From: Tritrichomonas musculus
Lineage: Eukaryota; Parabasalia; Tritrichomonadida; Tritrichomonadidae
Assembly: GCA_039105265.1 (NCBI GenBank)
Contig: JAPFFF010000004.1
Location: 6,181,501 to 6,245,500, forward strand
DNA length: 64,000 nucleotides
Direction of reading: 5' to 3'
Part shown: piece after piece, positions 19,982-30,208 of the stretch
How the letters are laid out: each line of letters begins with the position of its first letter
Position numbering within the stretch: the stretch's first letter is position 1
Program-made: the position numbers and the translations under genes
Notes under the pieces: model-generated
What the model saw: the letters and a program-made list of their open reading frames with translations, nothing else
The model's database searches: none
What the model was told of the DNA's origin: nothing

Positions 19982-20767
19982 ATGTGGAAATTCCGAGTAG
20001 ATGCTGATGCTAAGCAATTTGAGGATGACCTTAGTATGCCGAGCCATTATCAGCTAATTGATGATTATGTTTTACAAGATGGGAAAAAGCATCCATTCTC
20101 TATAGTAGTTCCTGGAGGAAGCTATCGATGTGTAGCCAATTTCATCGAAGGGAAGCCAATAGCTCAAAAATTGAACCAAAAAGGCATCTCCACATTCATC
20201 CTCTATTATCGAACAAATGAGCAAGCGCGATACCCAGCACCGATGGATGATCTAGCTCGTTCAATAGTTGAAATTTTTGACAATTCAGACAAATATAGCC
20301 TCGACACAACAAATTATTCAATTTGGGGATCATCAGCAGGTGGCCATTTGGCAGCTTCATTTGGCACAGAACACATGGGCTTTTTGAAGTACAAGCTGAT
20401 GAAGCCTCGTGCACTCGTTCTATCCTACCCTGTCATCACAATGGATAAAAAGTTCACCCACAGACTCTCTCACGACCTTCTCCTCGGTCACGATGCAACG
20501 GCTGAATTTGAAAACTTTGCAAGCATTGAGAAAAACGTTACAAAAAAGTTCCCGCCAACCTACGTGTGGTGCGGTGATGCTGACACAGTTGTCAATCCAG
20601 AAAACTCACGGATGCTTGCCAGGGAGCTTCAAGCGGCCGGCGTGCCAGTGAAAATTGAAGTGTTTCCAAAAGTTGTTCACGGAGTTGGCCCTGGAACGGG
20701 AACTGCTGCCGAGGGATGGATCGACAAGGCAATTGACTTTTGGATGTCACAAAAAGTTGATATATAA
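19982..20767 (+). CDS. Alpha/beta hydrolase (acetyl-esterase-like), array copy 1
   Basis: A 261-residue alpha/beta hydrolase of the esterase/lipase (BD-FAE/AXE-like) kind. The nucleophile elbow is WGSSAGG with Ser118; the probable acid is Asp201 in CGDADTVV and the His is His233 in KVVHGVG; VPGGSY (43-48) supplies the oxyanion hole. The substrate is unknown; relatives cleave acetyl or feruloyl esters from polysaccharides. No signal peptide is visible, so it is probably cytosolic. The gene is complete with an ATG at 19982. Its base composition is less AT-rich than the discoidin gene beside it, and the protein looks bacterial in style, which suggests acquired origin (inference). The protein is identical in copies 1-4. 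Confidence 0.88.
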   Translation: MWKFRVDADAKQFEDDLSMPSHYQLIDDYVLQDGKKHPFSIVVPGGSYRCVANFIEGKPIAQKLNQKGISTFILYYRTNEQARYPAPMDDLARSIVEIFDNSDKYSLDTTNYSIWGSSAGGHLAASFGTEHMGFLKYKLMKPRALVLSYPVITMDKKFTHRLSHDLLLGHDATAEFENFASIEKNVTKKFPPTYVWCGDADTVVNPENSRMLARELQAAGVPVKIEVFPKVVHGVGPGTGTAAEGWIDKAIDFWMSQKVDI

Positions 20768-20938
20768 TATAATGATATAAATTGAAATATTCATAATTCT
20801 ATTGTTTATCATTTATTAAATATTCTAGATTTTTTCTAGGACATCAAGACTAATTTTGTTTATTAAATATTTGTTGGTTGAAAAAGCTTTTAATATTTGA
20901 AAATAAAGGAAATAAAACAAAAAATAAAGCAAAAAATA

Positions 20939-21009
20939 CCTCTGGTGGGACTCGAAACCACGACTTCGGCATGGTACAGCCAACGCTCTCTCCAACTAAA
21001 CCACAGAGG
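20939..21009 (-). tRNA. tRNA-like sequence (Tyr-like, probably degenerate), copy 1
   Basis: The minus strand has the tRNA control boxes: TGGTTTAGTTGG fits the A box, and GGTTTCGAGTCC fits the B box with one extra T. A T6 run follows the 3' end at once, as for a Pol III terminator. It folds with a six-pair acceptor CCTCTG/CAGAGG, a D arm with GU pairs, an anticodon stem TTGGC/GCCGA and a T arm GTGGT/CCCAC with one mismatch at the loop. The anticodon loop (TGTACCAT) has eight bases instead of seven, so the anticodon is uncertain; GTA (Tyr) is the best reading. It is either a decayed tRNA or a tRNA-derived element. Confidence 0.5.
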
Positions 21010-21404
21010 ATTTCTATTAAAAAGAATACCACTTTTAATGTTAGATATCTTTTTTTGAGGATCAATCTGATAAGAAGAAGAAATGATAGAAAATAAAGAA
21101 CAATTACGAATTAGAATGAACCACAGACAAAGAATCAGAGATAAAGAATAATTCATCTTCATCAGTAACTTTTCTTCCCTTATGATTCATCTTCATCCTT
21201 ATTTCACTCATTCTCAATTATTCCTCTTCATTTGTAGCTCATCTTTTAAAAGATAAGAAAAGATGGTATTCAGAAAATGTAAGAGCCTACACGATGGAAT
21301 AAAATGCATCTAAAAATAGCAGAAATGTCAGAAAAAAAAATTGATATTTTTTAAAAATTTAATTTTTTATCTAATCTAGACTGATTCTATTCTTAATTCA
21401 ATTC

Positions 21405-22414
21405 TTATTTGCAGTGAGCAAGAATTTCATCTGAAACATGCAAGAGAGTATCAGAAGCATGTCCAATCGTCTCTTTGAGATATTTTGTGTTATCAGCAAC
21501 TTGCTGTTTCACCTTTTCTGGATCGATTTCCATGATCTTGTCGAGTTGCTCCTCTGTGATGCTGCTTCCCTTCCAGTCGAGATCTTCACAATGAGGAATG
21601 AGACCGAGCGGGCTCTCGTGGGCCTTTGCTGTGCCTTCAACACGGACAGCCATCCAAGCCAAAACGCGAGCATTCTCGCGATAGCCTGGCCGCATGAAGC
21701 GGCCATTGGCGTCCTTGCGGAACCAGCTGACGTGGAAGACGTGAGGAAGCTTGACGTGGTACTTCGTGTCCGTTTCGAGGTAGCGGTTGAAGTAGTCGCC
21801 CATGTGATAACCGCAGAATGGAAGCATAGCAAACGGATCACGACGTAAGGCGCCGACTCTACCTTCTGCCGCGGCTGCCTGTTCTGAGCCAACTGTGGCG
21901 CCCATGCAGACACCATGCAGACACCATGCGCCCAGCTACGCGCTTCGTAAACGAGAGGAACGTCATTCATGCGACGTCCGCCATAAACGAAGATCGACAC
22001 TGGGACGCCATCTCGATTCTCCCAGTCTGGATCGATGCAGGGGCAGTTGCAGGCTGGCGCTGTGAAACGGCTGTTTGGATGCGACGATGGGCGTCCGCAT
22101 CCTGGCGCCCAGTCGCTGCCATTCCAGTCGATGAGATGCGCAGGCGGCTCCTTGGCCATTCCTTCCCACCAAACATCGCCGTCGTCTGTCAATGCGACGT
22201 TTGTGAAGATCGTGCTCCTGGCGCATGACAAAAGGGCGTTTGGGCTAGTTTCCATCGCTGTGCCTGGCGCAACACCGAAGAAGCCGTTTTCTGGGTTGAT
22301 TGCACGAAGTTCGCCATCTTTGCTTGGCTTGATCCATGTGATATCATCACCGACTGTCGTCACTTCCCACCCCTCGTCAAGGAGAGCGTCTGGAGGAATG
22401 ATCATCGCGAAGTT
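21405..22414 (-). pseudogene. 3' fragment of GTP-type PEPCK gene, copy 1
   Basis: Two minus-strand frames together resemble the C-terminal half of GTP-dependent phosphoenolpyruvate carboxykinase. Frame one begins [20 protein letters not shown] and includes [23 protein letters not shown] and [13 protein letters not shown]. Frame two has [39 protein letters not shown] and a normal C-terminus. Similarity starts inside the P-loop motif (the usual GKTNFAM is cut to NFAM), so about 290 N-terminal residues and the nucleotide-binding Lys/Thr are missing. An 11-base tandem duplication (catgcagacac at 21903-21924) shifts the frame. Trichomonads use PEPCK in glycolytic end-product metabolism, so an intact copy is expected elsewhere. 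GC content is much higher than the surroundings. Confidence 0.88.
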
Positions 22415-22415
22415 T

Positions 22416-22444
22416 GAAGTGAATAGCCAAGAAGAAGCGATTTC
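22416..22444. other. Filler copied from the discoidin gene at the PEPCK junction
   Basis: The 29 bases starting gaagtgaatagccaagaaga directly after the PEPCK breakpoint match bases 17786-17814 inside the discoidin coding sequence with one mismatch. They are out of coding context. Such templated filler is typical of end-joining repair. The same piece recurs in each full unit (for example 27814-27842). Confidence 0.7.
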
Positions 22445-22670
22445 TCATAAATATGATAAAGAATAAATAAAAGAATATATTTTTCAAAAATAATTATAAA
22501 TTAGCAAAGTAGATGGTTAAAATTCCAAACTGATATTCAAACAGTTTATAAAAAGTATTTAAAATTAGTTAACTTACTCCAATTTAATTTTATAAGCAAA
22601 TTGATCATTTCTATCAAAAAGTTTAAATTTGTTCGATCATTTATATCCTCAAAAAAATTTTTTTAGGTAA

Positions 22671-24131
22671 ATGGAGCAAAATAGCATGTATGAAACTCCT
22701 AGATCATATTTGAAAAGATTAATAGAATATGATGATAGCGATAATTTTCAGATTATCATTAATTTCACCTCAAGCAATCAAATTGAAACCAAAAATAATA
22801 ATAATAATTATAATAATGATAGTCAAAATTCACAAGAGAAAAAAGATAAAATCACAATTAATACCACTAAAAATAAAGCACGAGTTATTTCAAGAAAAAT
22901 TAATGAAGCTTACCAAGTTGACCCTACGATTAACGAGTATCCTTTCAACCTTCCACAACAACTCAAATCACAACTAGCAAAATATACCAAGGAAAGCATT
23001 GAGGAAACCCTTCAAACGCTGATCAAATCAATTGTTGATAAAATCGAGGTTAATAAGAACCAACAAGAAATCTATTCAATAATAACGACGATTCTTAACG
23101 GTTATACAGATAAAAGAGACAAAATGAGATATGAAGTGAAGAGCCAAGAAGAAGCGATTTCATTGTTAAGCACAGAATTCCATTCACGATCAATTGAGTA
23201 CTTATCTGGTCACATCAAAGAATTCATCCTAAGTTCAGAAATGAGAAACATTGAAGAAGGTATCATCAAAGAGATCATCGATGCTTACGTATCACATCGT
23301 GAAGATGTAGAAAAGGAGAACGAAAGTGAAATTCATGACATCTTTGAGTCACTTGTGAGCGAAGGAGAAGTTTTAACAGTGATGCACTTCCTTCTTTCGC
23401 TTGGAATTGAAGAATACGACGAAAGCATGATTAAATTCATTTACGATAACCTTGACGATGAAATAATTGAATGTGAAATTTCAGGCATCATTTTCACTCT
23501 GAGGTGTCACTTTTTTGAACTTCTCGAAACAGTCAAAAACAAAAACAGAAACAGAAAGAAAAAGAAACATGATAGCGAAGAGAAAGAATGCGAATACAAC
23601 GGAAACGAACTGTCAGGCATCATTGACTACCTGCAGAAACAAAACGGCGCCGATCTTGAAGCAGGAAACATTCTGAAACTTTCAGGCGGAGGATATCCCA
23701 ATCCTTCATTTCCAATCACCAACCTGATCAAATATAATTCAAACAACATGAACAGTGAGTTCTATTATAATTATTGTAGCGGTACTCCGAGTTCGAGTGA
23801 TGGGTGGATTGAATTTGACTTTGTGAACAAAACAGTCAATTTGACATCATACACAATTCGAACAAATGGTTTTTACTATCCAAAATCGTGGCGAATTGTT
23901 GGCTCGAACGATCACGAACACTGGGAAGACATTGACCACAGAGTTAACAATTCAGAACTGAATGGCGGTTACAAGCAGCATCGATTTGAGAACACGAAAA
24001 GTGACAAATATTATCGTTACATTCGATACATCCAAGAAGAACAATGGAATGGTTCATCATGCAATTATTGCATCTATTTAACACGAATTGAATTGTTTGG
24101 AACAATTTCATCACCAAAATCACAAGTATGA
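22671..24131 (+). CDS. F5/8 type C (discoidin-like) domain protein, array copy 2
   Basis: Same architecture as the 17324 copy, 486 residues, one residue shorter because of a codon change in the last loop (EQWNGSS in place of EEWTHGSS). Compared with copy 1 it differs at dispersed N-terminal sites (for example PFNLPQ for PINLPQ) and at the clustered C-terminal sites, where it reads GGYPNPSFPITN, NYCSGTPSSSD and RTNGFYYPKS. It is identical in protein to copies 3 and 4. The Inr-like TCATTTA is 34 bases upstream of the ATG. Confidence 0.85.
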   Translation: MEQNSMYETPRSYLKRLIEYDDSDNFQIIINFTSSNQIETKNNNNNYNNDSQNSQEKKDKITINTTKNKARVISRKINEAYQVDPTINEYPFNLPQQLKSQLAKYTKESIEETLQTLIKSIVDKIEVNKNQQEIYSIITTILNGYTDKRDKMRYEVKSQEEAISLLSTEFHSRSIEYLSGHIKEFILSSEMRNIEEGIIKEIIDAYVSHREDVEKENESEIHDIFESLVSEGEVLTVMHFLLSLGIEEYDESMIKFIYDNLDDEIIECEISGIIFTLRCHFFELLETVKNKNRNRKKKKHDSEEKECEYNGNELSGIIDYLQKQNGADLEAGNILKLSGGGYPNPSFPITNLIKYNSNNMNSEFYYNYCSGTPSSSDGWIEFDFVNKTVNLTSYTIRTNGFYYPKSWRIVGSNDHEHWEDIDHRVNNSELNGGYKQHRFENTKSDKYYRYIRYIQEEQWNGSSCNYCIYLTRIELFGTISSPKSQV

Positions 24132-24810
24132 ATAAAATGCCTCTTTACTGCAAATGAGCTTTATATTTGTTATTTTTGAATACAGAGAAATAATTGGTAA
24201 TTATCTAAATTGCCTATCATGTTTTATTAATACATTTATATTCTTTTCTAAAAATTTAACCAATTAAAGCAAAACTTAACATTAATAGCATCTGAATTCA
24301 CCAACGTTTGATTCATCTTATGTAAACATACTATTTACTTCAATTGTTGTAAATTGAAAGCAAAAAATCTTTTTCAAAAAACACAGTTATTTCAAAGTTT
24401 TTTTGATCCTGACTTCAATGAAATCTCATAATCTGATGGTGAAGATCATGATCTATATAATGTAGAAATTTATGATGTTGATCCCTTTATAGGCACAAGA
24501 CAATCTTCTCTTAAATCGCCTTTTAAAAAAGACAAATAAATAATCCAGATGCAATTATTTAAAGAAATAATAAAAGTGATAATAAAAATGTAGCTATTCT
24601 AAATAACATTTAAGAGAAAGCAAAAATCAAAATATTTCTGTATCTAAACCAATCACATTTGCAAATTTATTATTCAACAATTTTATGATAACGTATAAAA
24701 TAAAAAAAAACTTTTATTATTCACAACAAAAATTTTAAATAATGAATAAATATACATATAAAGAAAACATCATTGAAGATTACGAAACAATATATAACAA
24801 TCAATAACTT

Positions 24811-25224
24811 TTACCTCTTATAAGGAGGTTTTCTTCTATTTTGAAACGGATTTTCTTTATTTTTCTTATTTTCAGACGGACAATCATTCTCGTTACGATC
24901 ATTCGTCTGAGTTGATGGCATGATACTAATTAAATTGAACTTGTCCACAATCAATTGTCTCAAATTCGTTGTGTTTTGTAATGTGATGTAATTCACGATA
25001 CCATTCCAATAAGGACCTTTCATTGAAAGACCTATTTGAGATCAACTTTAAATAAGCGTCAGAGCACTTTTTACGAAATTCGAAAGTATTGAATGCATTC
25101 TCACCCAAAAAATTCCCTGGAATTTGCGGGTCCTCGATAGAGATGCAAATTGGAGTGTTCCAACTGACACGATACAAATCGAGCTTGTCGAATGTCATTC
25201 CGCCTTCTCTCGTCGAAATTCCGG
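24811..25224 (-). pseudogene. 3' fragment of TRF4/PAPD5-like poly(A) polymerase, copy 2
   Basis: Same fragment as at 19415-19826. Here the upstream half is continuous (MTFDKLDLYRVSW through AYLKLISNRSFNERSLL), but one extra base near 25007 switches the frame, so the frame continues EWYRELHHITKHNEFETIDC to a stop while the basic tail lies in the other frame. Non-functional without the catalytic core. Confidence 0.65.
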
Positions 25225-25379
25225 TCGTTTTTGATATCGATTCTCAAAATAACAAGCCTAAAAATGAATTTAAAATTGGTGTTGTTTCATGAGAATTATA
25301 TCGTATAAATTACACGATATAAAAAATTTTGTGAGACTTCAGAAATTTTTCTATAAAACAAATATTTATATCAAAGTAA

Positions 25380-26165
25380 ATGTGGAAATTCCGAGTAGAT
25401 GCTGATGCTAAGCAATTTGAGGATGACCTTAGTATGCCGAGCCATTATCAGCTAATTGATGATTATGTTTTACAAGATGGGAAAAAGCATCCATTCTCTA
25501 TAGTAGTTCCTGGAGGAAGCTATCGATGTGTAGCCAATTTCATCGAAGGGAAGCCAATAGCTCAAAAATTGAACCAAAAAGGCATCTCCACATTCATCCT
25601 CTATTATCGAACAAATGAGCAAGCGCGATACCCAGCACCGATGGATGATCTAGCTCGTTCAATAGTTGAAATTTTTGACAATTCAGACAAATATAGCCTC
25701 GACACAACAAATTATTCAATTTGGGGATCATCAGCAGGTGGCCATTTGGCAGCTTCATTTGGCACAGAACACATGGGCTTTTTGAAGTACAAGCTGATGA
25801 AGCCTCGTGCACTCGTTCTATCCTACCCTGTCATCACAATGGATAAAAAGTTCACCCACAGACTCTCTCACGACCTTCTCCTCGGTCACGATGCAACGGC
25901 TGAATTTGAAAACTTTGCAAGCATTGAGAAAAACGTTACAAAAAAGTTCCCGCCAACCTACGTGTGGTGCGGTGATGCTGACACAGTTGTCAATCCAGAA
26001 AACTCACGGATGCTTGCCAGGGAGCTTCAAGCGGCCGGCGTGCCAGTGAAAATTGAAGTGTTTCCAAAAGTTGTTCACGGAGTTGGCCCTGGAACGGGAA
26101 CTGCTGCCGAGGGATGGATCGACAAGGCAATTGACTTTTGGATGTCACAAAAAGTTGATATATAA
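25380..26165 (+). CDS. Alpha/beta hydrolase (acetyl-esterase-like), array copy 2
   Basis: The protein is identical to the copy at 19982 (261 residues; Ser118, Asp201, His233). The upstream spacer differs from copy 1 at single bases (ttcagaaattttt for ttcaaaaattttt). Confidence 0.88.
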   Translation: MWKFRVDADAKQFEDDLSMPSHYQLIDDYVLQDGKKHPFSIVVPGGSYRCVANFIEGKPIAQKLNQKGISTFILYYRTNEQARYPAPMDDLARSIVEIFDNSDKYSLDTTNYSIWGSSAGGHLAASFGTEHMGFLKYKLMKPRALVLSYPVITMDKKFTHRLSHDLLLGHDATAEFENFASIEKNVTKKFPPTYVWCGDADTVVNPENSRMLARELQAAGVPVKIEVFPKVVHGVGPGTGTAAEGWIDKAIDFWMSQKVDI

Positions 26166-26336
26166 TATAATGATATAAATTGAAATATTCATAATTCTAT
26201 TGTTTATCATTTATTAAATATTCTAGATTTTTTCTAGGACATCAAGACTAATTTTGTTTATTAAATATTTGTTGGTTGAAAAAGCTTTTAATATTTGAAA
26301 ATAAAGGAAATAAAACAAAAAATAAAGCAAAAAATA

Positions 26337-26407
26337 CCTCTGGTGGGACTCGAAACCACGACTTCGGCATGGTACAGCCAACGCTCTCTCCAACTAAACC
26401 ACAGAGG
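26337..26407 (-). tRNA. tRNA-like sequence, copy 2
   Basis: Same sequence as at 20939-21009, including the eight-base anticodon loop and the T-run after the 3' end. Confidence 0.5.
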
Positions 26408-26802
26408 ATTTCTATTAAAAAGAATACCACTTTTAATGTTAGATATCTTTTTTTGAGGATCAATCTGATAAGAAGAAGAAATGATAGAAAATAAAGAACA
26501 ATTACGAATTAGAATGAACCACAGACAAAGAATCAGAGATAAAGAATAATTCATCTTCATCAGTAACTTTTCTTCCCTTATGATTCATCTTCATCCTTAT
26601 TTCACTCATTCTCAATTATTCCTCTTCATTTGTAGCTCATCTTTTAAAAGATAAGAAAAGATGGTATTCAGAAAATGTAAGAGCCTACACGATGGAATAA
26701 AATGCATCTAAAAATAGCAGAAATGTCAGAAAAAAAAATTGATATTTTTTAAAAATTTAATTTTTTATCTAATCTAGACTGATTCTATTCTTAATTCAAT
26801 TC

Positions 26803-27812
26803 TTATTTGCAGTGAGCAAGAATTTCATCTGAAACATGCAAGAGAGTATCAGAAGCATGTCCAATCGTCTCTTTGAGATATTTTGTGTTATCAGCAACTT
26901 GCTGTTTCACCTTTTCTGGATCGATTTCCATGATCTTGTCGAGTTGCTCCTCTGTGATGCTGCTTCCCTTCCAGTCGAGATCTTCACAATGAGGAATGAG
27001 ACCGAGCGGGCTCTCGTGGGCCTTTGCTGTGCCTTCAACACGGACAGCCATCCAAGCCAAAACGCGAGCATTCTCGCGATAGCCTGGCCGCATGAAGCGG
27101 CCATTGGCGTCCTTGCGGAACCAGCTGACGTGGAAGACGTGAGGAAGCTTGACGTGGTACTTCGTGTCCGTTTCGAGGTAGCGGTTGAAGTAGTCGCCCA
27201 TGTGATAACCGCAGAATGGAAGCATAGCAAACGGATCACGACGTAAGGCGCCGACTCTACCTTCTGCCGCGGCTGCCTGTTCTGAGCCAACTGTGGCGCC
27301 CATGCAGACACCATGCAGACACCATGCGCCCAGCTACGCGCTTCGTAAACGAGAGGAACGTCATTCATGCGACGTCCGCCATAAACGAAGATCGACACTG
27401 GGACGCCATCTCGATTCTCCCAGTCTGGATCGATGCAGGGGCAGTTGCAGGCTGGCGCTGTGAAACGGCTGTTTGGATGCGACGATGGGCGTCCGCATCC
27501 TGGCGCCCAGTCGCTGCCATTCCAGTCGATGAGATGCGCAGGCGGCTCCTTGGCCATTCCTTCCCACCAAACATCGCCGTCGTCTGTCAATGCGACGTTT
27601 GTGAAGATCGTGCTCCTGGCGCATGACAAAAGGGCGTTTGGGCTAGTTTCCATCGCTGTGCCTGGCGCAACACCGAAGAAGCCGTTTTCTGGGTTGATTG
27701 CACGAAGTTCGCCATCTTTGCTTGGCTTGATCCATGTGATATCATCACCGACTGTCGTCACTTCCCACCCCTCGTCAAGGAGAGCGTCTGGAGGAATGAT
27801 CATCGCGAAGTT
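26803..27812 (-). pseudogene. 3' fragment of GTP-type PEPCK gene, copy 2
   Basis: Same as 21405-22414, with the same P-loop breakpoint and the same 11-base duplication, so the damage preceded amplification. Confidence 0.88.
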
Positions 27813-28068
27813 TGAAGTGAATAGCCAAGAAGAAGCGATTTCTCATAAATATGATAAAGAATAAATAAAAGAATATATTTTTCAAAAATAATTATAAATT
27901 AGCAAAGTAGATGGTTAAAATTCCAAACTGATATTCAAACAGTTTATAAAAAGTATTTAAAATTAGTTAACTTACTCCAATTTAATTTTATAAGCAAATT
28001 GATCATTTCTATCAAAAAGTTTAAATTTGTTCGATCATTTATATCCTCAAAAAAATTTTTTTAGGTAA

Positions 28069-29529
28069 ATGGAGCAAAATAGCATGTATGAAACTCCTAG
28101 ATCATATTTGAAAAGATTAATAGAATATGATGATAGCGATAATTTTCAGATTATCATTAATTTCACCTCAAGCAATCAAATTGAAACCAAAAATAATAAT
28201 AATAATTATAATAATGATAGTCAAAATTCACAAGAGAAAAAAGATAAAATCACAATTAATACCACTAAAAATAAAGCACGAGTTATTTCAAGAAAAATTA
28301 ATGAAGCTTACCAAGTTGACCCTACGATTAACGAGTATCCTTTCAACCTTCCACAACAACTCAAATCACAACTAGCAAAATATACCAAGGAAAGCATTGA
28401 GGAAACCCTTCAAACGCTGATCAAATCAATTGTTGATAAAATCGAGGTTAATAAGAACCAACAAGAAATCTATTCAATAATAACGACGATTCTTAACGGT
28501 TATACAGATAAAAGAGACAAAATGAGATATGAAGTGAAGAGCCAAGAAGAAGCGATTTCATTGTTAAGCACAGAATTCCATTCACGATCAATTGAGTACT
28601 TATCTGGTCACATCAAAGAATTCATCCTAAGTTCAGAAATGAGAAACATTGAAGAAGGTATCATCAAAGAGATCATCGATGCTTACGTATCACATCGTGA
28701 AGATGTAGAAAAGGAGAACGAAAGTGAAATTCATGACATCTTTGAGTCACTTGTGAGCGAAGGAGAAGTTTTAACAGTGATGCACTTCCTTCTTTCGCTT
28801 GGAATTGAAGAATACGACGAAAGCATGATTAAATTCATTTACGATAACCTTGACGATGAAATAATTGAATGTGAAATTTCAGGCATCATTTTCACTCTGA
28901 GGTGTCACTTTTTTGAACTTCTCGAAACAGTCAAAAACAAAAACAGAAACAGAAAGAAAAAGAAACATGATAGCGAAGAGAAAGAATGCGAATACAACGG
29001 AAACGAACTGTCAGGCATCATTGACTACCTGCAGAAACAAAACGGCGCCGATCTTGAAGCAGGAAACATTCTGAAACTTTCAGGCGGAGGATATCCCAAT
29101 CCTTCATTTCCAATCACCAACCTGATCAAATATAATTCAAACAACATGAACAGTGAGTTCTATTATAATTATTGTAGCGGTACTCCGAGTTCGAGTGATG
29201 GGTGGATTGAATTTGACTTTGTGAACAAAACAGTCAATTTGACATCATACACAATTCGAACAAATGGTTTTTACTATCCAAAATCGTGGCGAATTGTTGG
29301 CTCGAACGATCACGAACACTGGGAAGACATTGACCACAGAGTTAACAATTCAGAACTGAATGGCGGTTACAAGCAGCATCGATTTGAGAACACGAAAAGT
29401 GACAAATATTATCGTTACATTCGATACATCCAAGAAGAACAATGGAATGGTTCATCATGCAATTATTGCATCTATTTAACACGAATTGAATTGTTTGGAA
29501 CAATTTCATCACCAAAATCACAAGTATGA
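28069..29529 (+). CDS. F5/8 type C (discoidin-like) domain protein, array copy 3
   Basis: 486 residues, identical in protein to copies 2 and 4; see 17324 and 22671 for domains. Complete open frame with the same upstream Inr-like site. Confidence 0.85.
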   Translation: MEQNSMYETPRSYLKRLIEYDDSDNFQIIINFTSSNQIETKNNNNNYNNDSQNSQEKKDKITINTTKNKARVISRKINEAYQVDPTINEYPFNLPQQLKSQLAKYTKESIEETLQTLIKSIVDKIEVNKNQQEIYSIITTILNGYTDKRDKMRYEVKSQEEAISLLSTEFHSRSIEYLSGHIKEFILSSEMRNIEEGIIKEIIDAYVSHREDVEKENESEIHDIFESLVSEGEVLTVMHFLLSLGIEEYDESMIKFIYDNLDDEIIECEISGIIFTLRCHFFELLETVKNKNRNRKKKKHDSEEKECEYNGNELSGIIDYLQKQNGADLEAGNILKLSGGGYPNPSFPITNLIKYNSNNMNSEFYYNYCSGTPSSSDGWIEFDFVNKTVNLTSYTIRTNGFYYPKSWRIVGSNDHEHWEDIDHRVNNSELNGGYKQHRFENTKSDKYYRYIRYIQEEQWNGSSCNYCIYLTRIELFGTISSPKSQV

Positions 29530-30208
29530 ATAAAATGCCTCTTTACTGCAAATGAGCTTTATATTTGTTATTTTTGAATACAGAGAAATAATTGGTAATT
29601 ATCTAAATTGCCTATCATGTTTTATTAATACATTTATATTCTTTTCTAAAAATTTAACCAATTAAAGCAAAACTTAACATTAATAGCATCTGAATTCACC
29701 AACGTTTGATTCATCTTATGTAAACATACTATTTACTTCAATTGTTGTAAATTGAAAGCAAAAAATCTTTTTCAAAAAACACAGTTATTTCAAAGTTTTT
29801 TTGATCCTGACTTCAATGAAATCTCATAATCTGATGGTGAAGATCATGATCTATATAATGTAGAAATTTATGATGTTGATCCCTTTATAGGCACAAGACA
29901 ATCTTCTCTTAAATCGCCTTTTAAAAAAGACAAATAAATAATCCAGATGCAATTATTTAAAGAAATAATAAAAGTGATAATAAAAATGTAGCTATTCTAA
30001 ATAACATTTAAGAGAAAGCAAAAATCAAAATATTTCTGTATCTAAACCAATCACATTTGCAAATTTATTATTCAACAATTTTATGATAACGTATAAAATA
30101 AAAAAAAACTTTTATTATTCACAACAAAAATTTTAAATAATGAATAAATATACATATAAAGAAAACATCATTGAAGATTACGAAACAATATATAACAATC
30201 AATAACTT

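Noticed and set aside
20939-21009. A functional, normal tRNA-Tyr gene
   Set aside because: The eight-base anticodon loop and the T-stem mismatch make a normal tRNA doubtful; kept only as tRNA-like.
21438-22466. Several open frames on the plus strand and in other minus-strand frames over the PEPCK fragment
   Set aside because: GC-rich sequence has few stops; none of these frames looks like a known protein, while the PEPCK frames clearly do.
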